Positions 61,341 to 64,000 of a stretch of DNA of 64,000 nucleotides are shown piece by piece. This DNA is from Lactiplantibacillus pentosus (GTDB lineage Bacteria; Bacillota; Bacilli; Lactobacillales; Lactobacillaceae). Position numbers and translations under genes: made by a program. The notes under the pieces are model-generated. The model was not told the origin of the DNA and did not search any database. It saw only the letters and a list, made by a program, of their open reading frames with translations. Position 1 is the first letter of the stretch. Every line of letters starts with the position of its first letter. The stretch is taken from NCBI RefSeq assembly GCF_003641185.1, contig NZ_CP032757.1, positions 1,984,001-2,048,000 of the forward strand. The letters are read 5' to 3'.

Positions 61341-62200
61341 GTGTTATGCTGATTGCGAATTAGCATTAAGAATGATTAAATCATGACAATTTCTAAGTTC
61401 AAGTGCTGTCAGCTGAGACCCGCTGGAAAAAGTGCGACTTAGCGTAAACTTGCTGTTGTGGAGACGTCCTAGGCCGGCTTCCAGGCATTCTGGGCAATGG
61501 CCGGAACACCTTCCTGCTGAAGTACTCGAAAGGCGGACATGTGCGGACCCAACCTTTTGTATGATTAGTCGTTGGTTCCATTGTACACGGTCATCTTGAT
61601 ATTTAAGTGTCAGACAGTTTGCTAATAATCGCTAAACTTTCTTACCCATATTTTAATGCTTCGGATACACGGCTTCATTGAACTTGTCAGGACTTTTGCT
61701 AGTCGTCTGAGATAACAAAGTCTTGAATTTTAAGCGGCGGCATTTTTATCGACTGATTTGGCTAGTTGCCATTGAAATTTGTGGCATTGAGATGAGTAAA
61801 TAATATTCAGGCAATCGTCTCAATAATTAAACGCTATAAGTCTTTACCGATACCAACTAAAAGTTTGCCTGAAGGACCAGTCATCTAATAATCAGTGGTC
61901 AATTGTACCCAGATAGGCGGTCGTTCATCTGCCATTCGAGCGGGTTCCCGACCGGAGGGGCTGGCTGACAATGTTCAAGGGCGAAGTTCTTCTTGTCCGG
62001 GCGGGTTTCCCGGGCTAGAAGAAGACTCGTATTTGAAATTGCGCAGTGATCTTCTGCGTGAGTTCAAATCGATGTCCGCCCTGTTCCAGCGTTGTCAGCC
62101 AGCCCCGGAGGTCGGACTAAGACAATCACCGGCAGACGAACAACAATCTGCCCAATCGGCACGTTTCAATCATGATTCATGACAACTAATTAGCATGATA
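61341..62200 (+). repeat. interspersed TIR-flanked structured element, copy F
   Basis: About 860 bp. The left end GTGTTATGCTGATTGCGAATTAGCATTAAG and the right end CATGATTCATGACAACTAATTAGCATGATATG are partly diverged TIRs. The first 130 bp after the TIR nearly match copy B. The large left-half hairpin is partly deleted. It lies between two plus-strand genes, so any read-through into the kinase gene would cross it. Confidence 0.87.
61923..62141 (+). ncRNA. candidate structured RNA domain, copy F
   Basis: P0 GTTCATCTGCC (61923-61933) with GGCAGACGAAC (62131-62141). P1 GGGGCTGGCTGACAATG (61957) with CGTTGTCAGCCAGCCCC (62090). P2 and P3 are present, P3 loop TGATCTT. It shows the U-A state of P1 position 6 against C-G in copy D. 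Confidence 0.55.
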
Positions 62201-62234
62201 TGTTCAGCTTGAGCTTTGTTAGGAGGTTCTTTTG

Positions 62235-63077
62235 ATGCAATTAACAACAAAATGGTTAGCGCAACTGCCCGTGTCCGAGATCACCCGCGCCATTCCAGTC
62301 AGTGGTGGTGATATTAACGCCGCGATTCGAATCGAGACGGCGGACCAGTCGTATTTTTTGAAGGTCCAACCACAGCGCGATGAACGCTTTTTTGCCCATG
62401 AAATCGCTGGGTTACGTTTACTAGGTGCTGTCATCACCACCCCACAAGTGATTGCCACCGGGACGATTGACGATGATGGCTACCTATTGCTCAGTTGGTT
62501 AGACTCTGGTACTGGTAGTCAGTACGCCCTCGGTCAAGCCGTTGCGGCCGTTCACCAGCAGCATCAAGCACAATTTGGTCTCGACCATGACTTTACATTC
62601 GGAAAGCTCCCCAAAATTAATCATTGGCAGTCCGATTGGGCCACTTTTTACACGGAACAACGCTTAGATGTATTAGTCAAGTTGGCTTCACAGAACCACT
62701 TGTGGTCTACAAATCGTGAACACCATTATCAACGGCTCCGCCAAGAACTACTAGCAGACCCTTACATGCATCAAGTTCAGCCGAGCCTATTACACGGTGA
62801 TTTATGGTCCGGCAATTATCTGTTTACGTCGACAGGCACCCCGGCGTTGATTGACCCAGATGTCTTTTATGGTGACCGTGAGATGGATCTCGCAATGACG
62901 ACCATTTTCGGTGGCTTCAATGAAGATTTTTATCATGGCTATCAAGCAGCCTATCCATTAGCTCCTGGTAGTCAGCAGCGACTGCCACGCTACCAGCTAT
63001 ACTACTTGCTCGCACACCTCAACTTGTTTGGTGAGACCTATGGACCGGCCGTGGACCACATTCTAGACCAATACTAG
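62235..63077 (+). CDS. fructosamine kinase family protein
   Basis: A 280-residue kinase-fold protein of the fructosamine/ketosamine-3-kinase family (APH-like), which phosphorylates glycated amines for deglycation or similar substrates. The catalytic loop is LLHGDLWSGNYLF (Asp), and the metal motif LIDPDVFYGDREMDLAM follows, as in fructosamine kinases. The N-terminal lobe contains YFLKVQPQRDERFFAHE (the ATP-binding Lys). AGGAGG is eight bases before ATG 62235 (the alternative TTG at 62232 is less likely). A terminator follows. Confidence 0.9.
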   Translation: MQLTTKWLAQLPVSEITRAIPVSGGDINAAIRIETADQSYFLKVQPQRDERFFAHEIAGLRLLGAVITTPQVIATGTIDDDGYLLLSWLDSGTGSQYALGQAVAAVHQQHQAQFGLDHDFTFGKLPKINHWQSDWATFYTEQRLDVLVKLASQNHLWSTNREHHYQRLRQELLADPYMHQVQPSLLHGDLWSGNYLFTSTGTPALIDPDVFYGDREMDLAMTTIFGGFNEDFYHGYQAAYPLAPGSQQRLPRYQLYYLLAHLNLFGETYGPAVDHILDQY

Positions 63078-63144
63078 CTGTAGCGTGATTCAACTTGCCT
63101 ACACTGCCATCACCGTCAACCGACACGAGCATCATCTCAACAGG

Positions 63145-63198
63145 AAAAGCCCCGTCACCAGCATCCCATGTGAAATGTTGCTAGTAACGAGGCTTTTA
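63145..63198. terminator. terminator between the convergent kinase and HAD genes
   Basis: AAAAGCCcCGTcACcAGCA pairs with TGtTGCTaGTaACGaGGCTTTTA. It is usable by both genes. Confidence 0.8.
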
Positions 63199-63236
63199 TA
63201 CTGGCCTATTCAACCGAGCTGCATAATAGGCATCAT

Positions 63237-63860
63237 TTAGCGGACCAGTGGTAATAACTCATTTAAATTGGTAACTTGAACCTCAGGCGTACTAGTCACA
63301 TGGATCAGCCGGTCAATATCAAACAAGTAGCCGGCAATGCCAGCGTTGTGGCCCGCATCAATATCCAAGTTACGGTCACCTACCATGACTGCTTGTCGGC
63401 GGTCAACTTGGTGCTTATCTAATAAATAATTCAGCGCAGCGGGATCTGGTTTGCGTGGAAAGGGCTGCGCGGCAGTGACTGCATCCGTAAAATACTGTGC
63501 CAATCCTGCTTCTTGTAGGTAAACTTGGGCCTGTTCATTCCGATGGGTCATCAAATAGTTATGACCACCGACTGCGACGACGCGTTCCAGGACGGCCTGA
63601 GCACCATCAAACGCAGCTGGATGTTGTTGCAATTGCGGTTCAAAACGTTGATAACCCGCCCGCAGTTCATGCCAGTCCCAGCCATATTGCTTGGCCACGG
63701 TCCGTTCAGCATAACCGACGGACTGTTGCCGCATTAATTGATAAGTTGCTTCAGCGGTAATCGTGCCCCCTAATTCAGTCACTGCCCGCTGAAAGGCTTT
63801 GACCATTGCCGGGTACGTATCCAGCAAAGTTCCGTCTAAGTCCCATAAAAATTCGCGCAT
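63237..63860 (-). CDS. HAD-family phosphatase (phosphoglycolate phosphatase-like)
   Basis: A 207-residue HAD hydrolase. Motif I FLWDLDGTLLDTYPAM (Asp7, Asp9), motif II YLMTHRNEQA, Lys in FPRKPDP, motif III AVMVGDRNLDIDAGHNAG. The cap between motifs I and II is helical. AGGAGG precedes ATG 63860; the longer frame to 63893 adds unconserved residues. It lies 72 bp after the dtd gene on the same strand, so it may share a transcript with it. The substrate is unknown. Confidence 0.88.
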   Translation of the reverse strand: MREFLWDLDGTLLDTYPAMVKAFQRAVTELGGTITAEATYQLMRQQSVGYAERTVAKQYGWDWHELRAGYQRFEPQLQQHPAAFDGAQAVLERVVAVGGHNYLMTHRNEQAQVYLQEAGLAQYFTDAVTAAQPFPRKPDPAALNYLLDKHQVDRRQAVMVGDRNLDIDAGHNAGIAGYLFDIDRLIHVTSTPEVQVTNLNELLPLVR

Positions 63861-63932
63861 GATTCTCCTCCTAAAATTAGTTGGGTGACGCAAAAAGCCG
63901 AAAGTACCGTAATTGGTCTTTCAGCTTAATGG

Positions 63933-64000
63933 TTAGCGTTGGTCCGTATCGTAACAAATCGTCACGGGACCATCATTCGTTAATGACACTTGCATATCAG
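63933..64000 (-). CDS. dtd: D-aminoacyl-tRNA deacylase, C-terminal fragment (partial)
   Basis: The last 22 codons of a minus-strand gene entering from the window edge: DMQVSLTNDGPVTICYDTDQR then TAA at 63933-63935. NDGPVT is the conserved C-terminal motif of DTD enzymes, which remove D-amino acids from tRNA. The order dtd then amidase/hisS region is usual in lactobacilli. Only the tail is visible. Confidence 0.75.
   Translation of the reverse strand, partial: DMQVSLTNDGPVTICYDTDQR

Noticed and set aside
1..64000. CRISPR array, prophage, rRNA or tRNA genes, insertion-sequence transposase
   Set aside because: No spaced short direct repeats, phage structural genes, tRNA cloverleaf or transposase reading frame was recognised on reading both strands.

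Overview
The window reads as chromosomal DNA of a Lactiplantibacillus species (plantarum / pentosus / paraplantarum group). This is inferred from the block glyQ-glyS / dnaG-rpoD, recO-era-dgkA-ybeY-phoH, yqeY-rpsU and T-box-hisS-aspS, from the mid-range GC content, and from many surface lipoproteins and NAD(P)-dependent oxidoreductases. Species cannot be fixed from sequence alone. The malonate decarboxylase genes and an extracellular tannase-like lipoprotein are accessory traits.

Layout. 1-4566: malonate decarboxylase genes (mdcH, mdcA, mdcC, mdcD, minus strand, mdcD cut by the window edge) with a divergent LysR regulator. 4705-9548: membrane acyltransferase, a small membrane ORF, repeat copy A, a secreted matrixin-type metalloprotease, an SDR, and a gene-poor stretch. 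9549-15814: MDR oxidoreductase, a glycine-betaine/choline-type ABC importer with an HxlR regulator, and an MFS exporter divergent from a MarR regulator with clear palindromic operators. 16018-24174: secreted or cytosolic hydrolases (tannase-like lipoprotein, two alpha/beta hydrolases, cyclophilin-like lipoprotein), an NAD(P)-binding protein, a HAD phosphatase with an acetyltransferase, and an RpiR regulator. 24669-37623: Spx-like protein, DUF1722 protein, repeat copy B, DUF915 lipoprotein, NAD-binding/DUF2255 pair with divergent LysR, another MDR enzyme, a NADH-oxidase-like flavoprotein lacking the usual active-site cysteine, an ABC exporter with its own two-component system, a MarR gene with no canonical start codon, and a YczE/YitT-like membrane protein. 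37791-64000: housekeeping block rpoD, dnaG, (copy C), glyS, glyQ with T-box, recO, era, dgkA, ybeY, phoH, (copy D), yqeY, rpsU, PPDK regulatory protein, SDR, nfo, CDP-glycerol transferase, (copy E), YitT, msrA, aspS, hisS with T-box, amidase, (copy F), fructosamine kinase, HAD phosphatase, dtd (partial).

The most striking signal is a family of about 0.57-1.0 kb non-coding interspersed elements (copies A-D and F, with half-copy E). They have 35-46 bp terminal inverted repeats and no transposase. The right half contains a strongly structured domain of about 220 nt (nested stems P0, P1 and hairpins P2, P3). Copies differ by paired substitutions that keep the stems, most clearly copy D against the others in P2 and copies C/D/F in P1. 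This is what a selected RNA (or DNA) fold looks like. I do not recognise it as a named family.

No rRNA, tRNA, CRISPR array, prophage or transposase gene was seen. Starts were often moved inward from the longest open frame where a Shine-Dalgarno sequence (SD) supports it.
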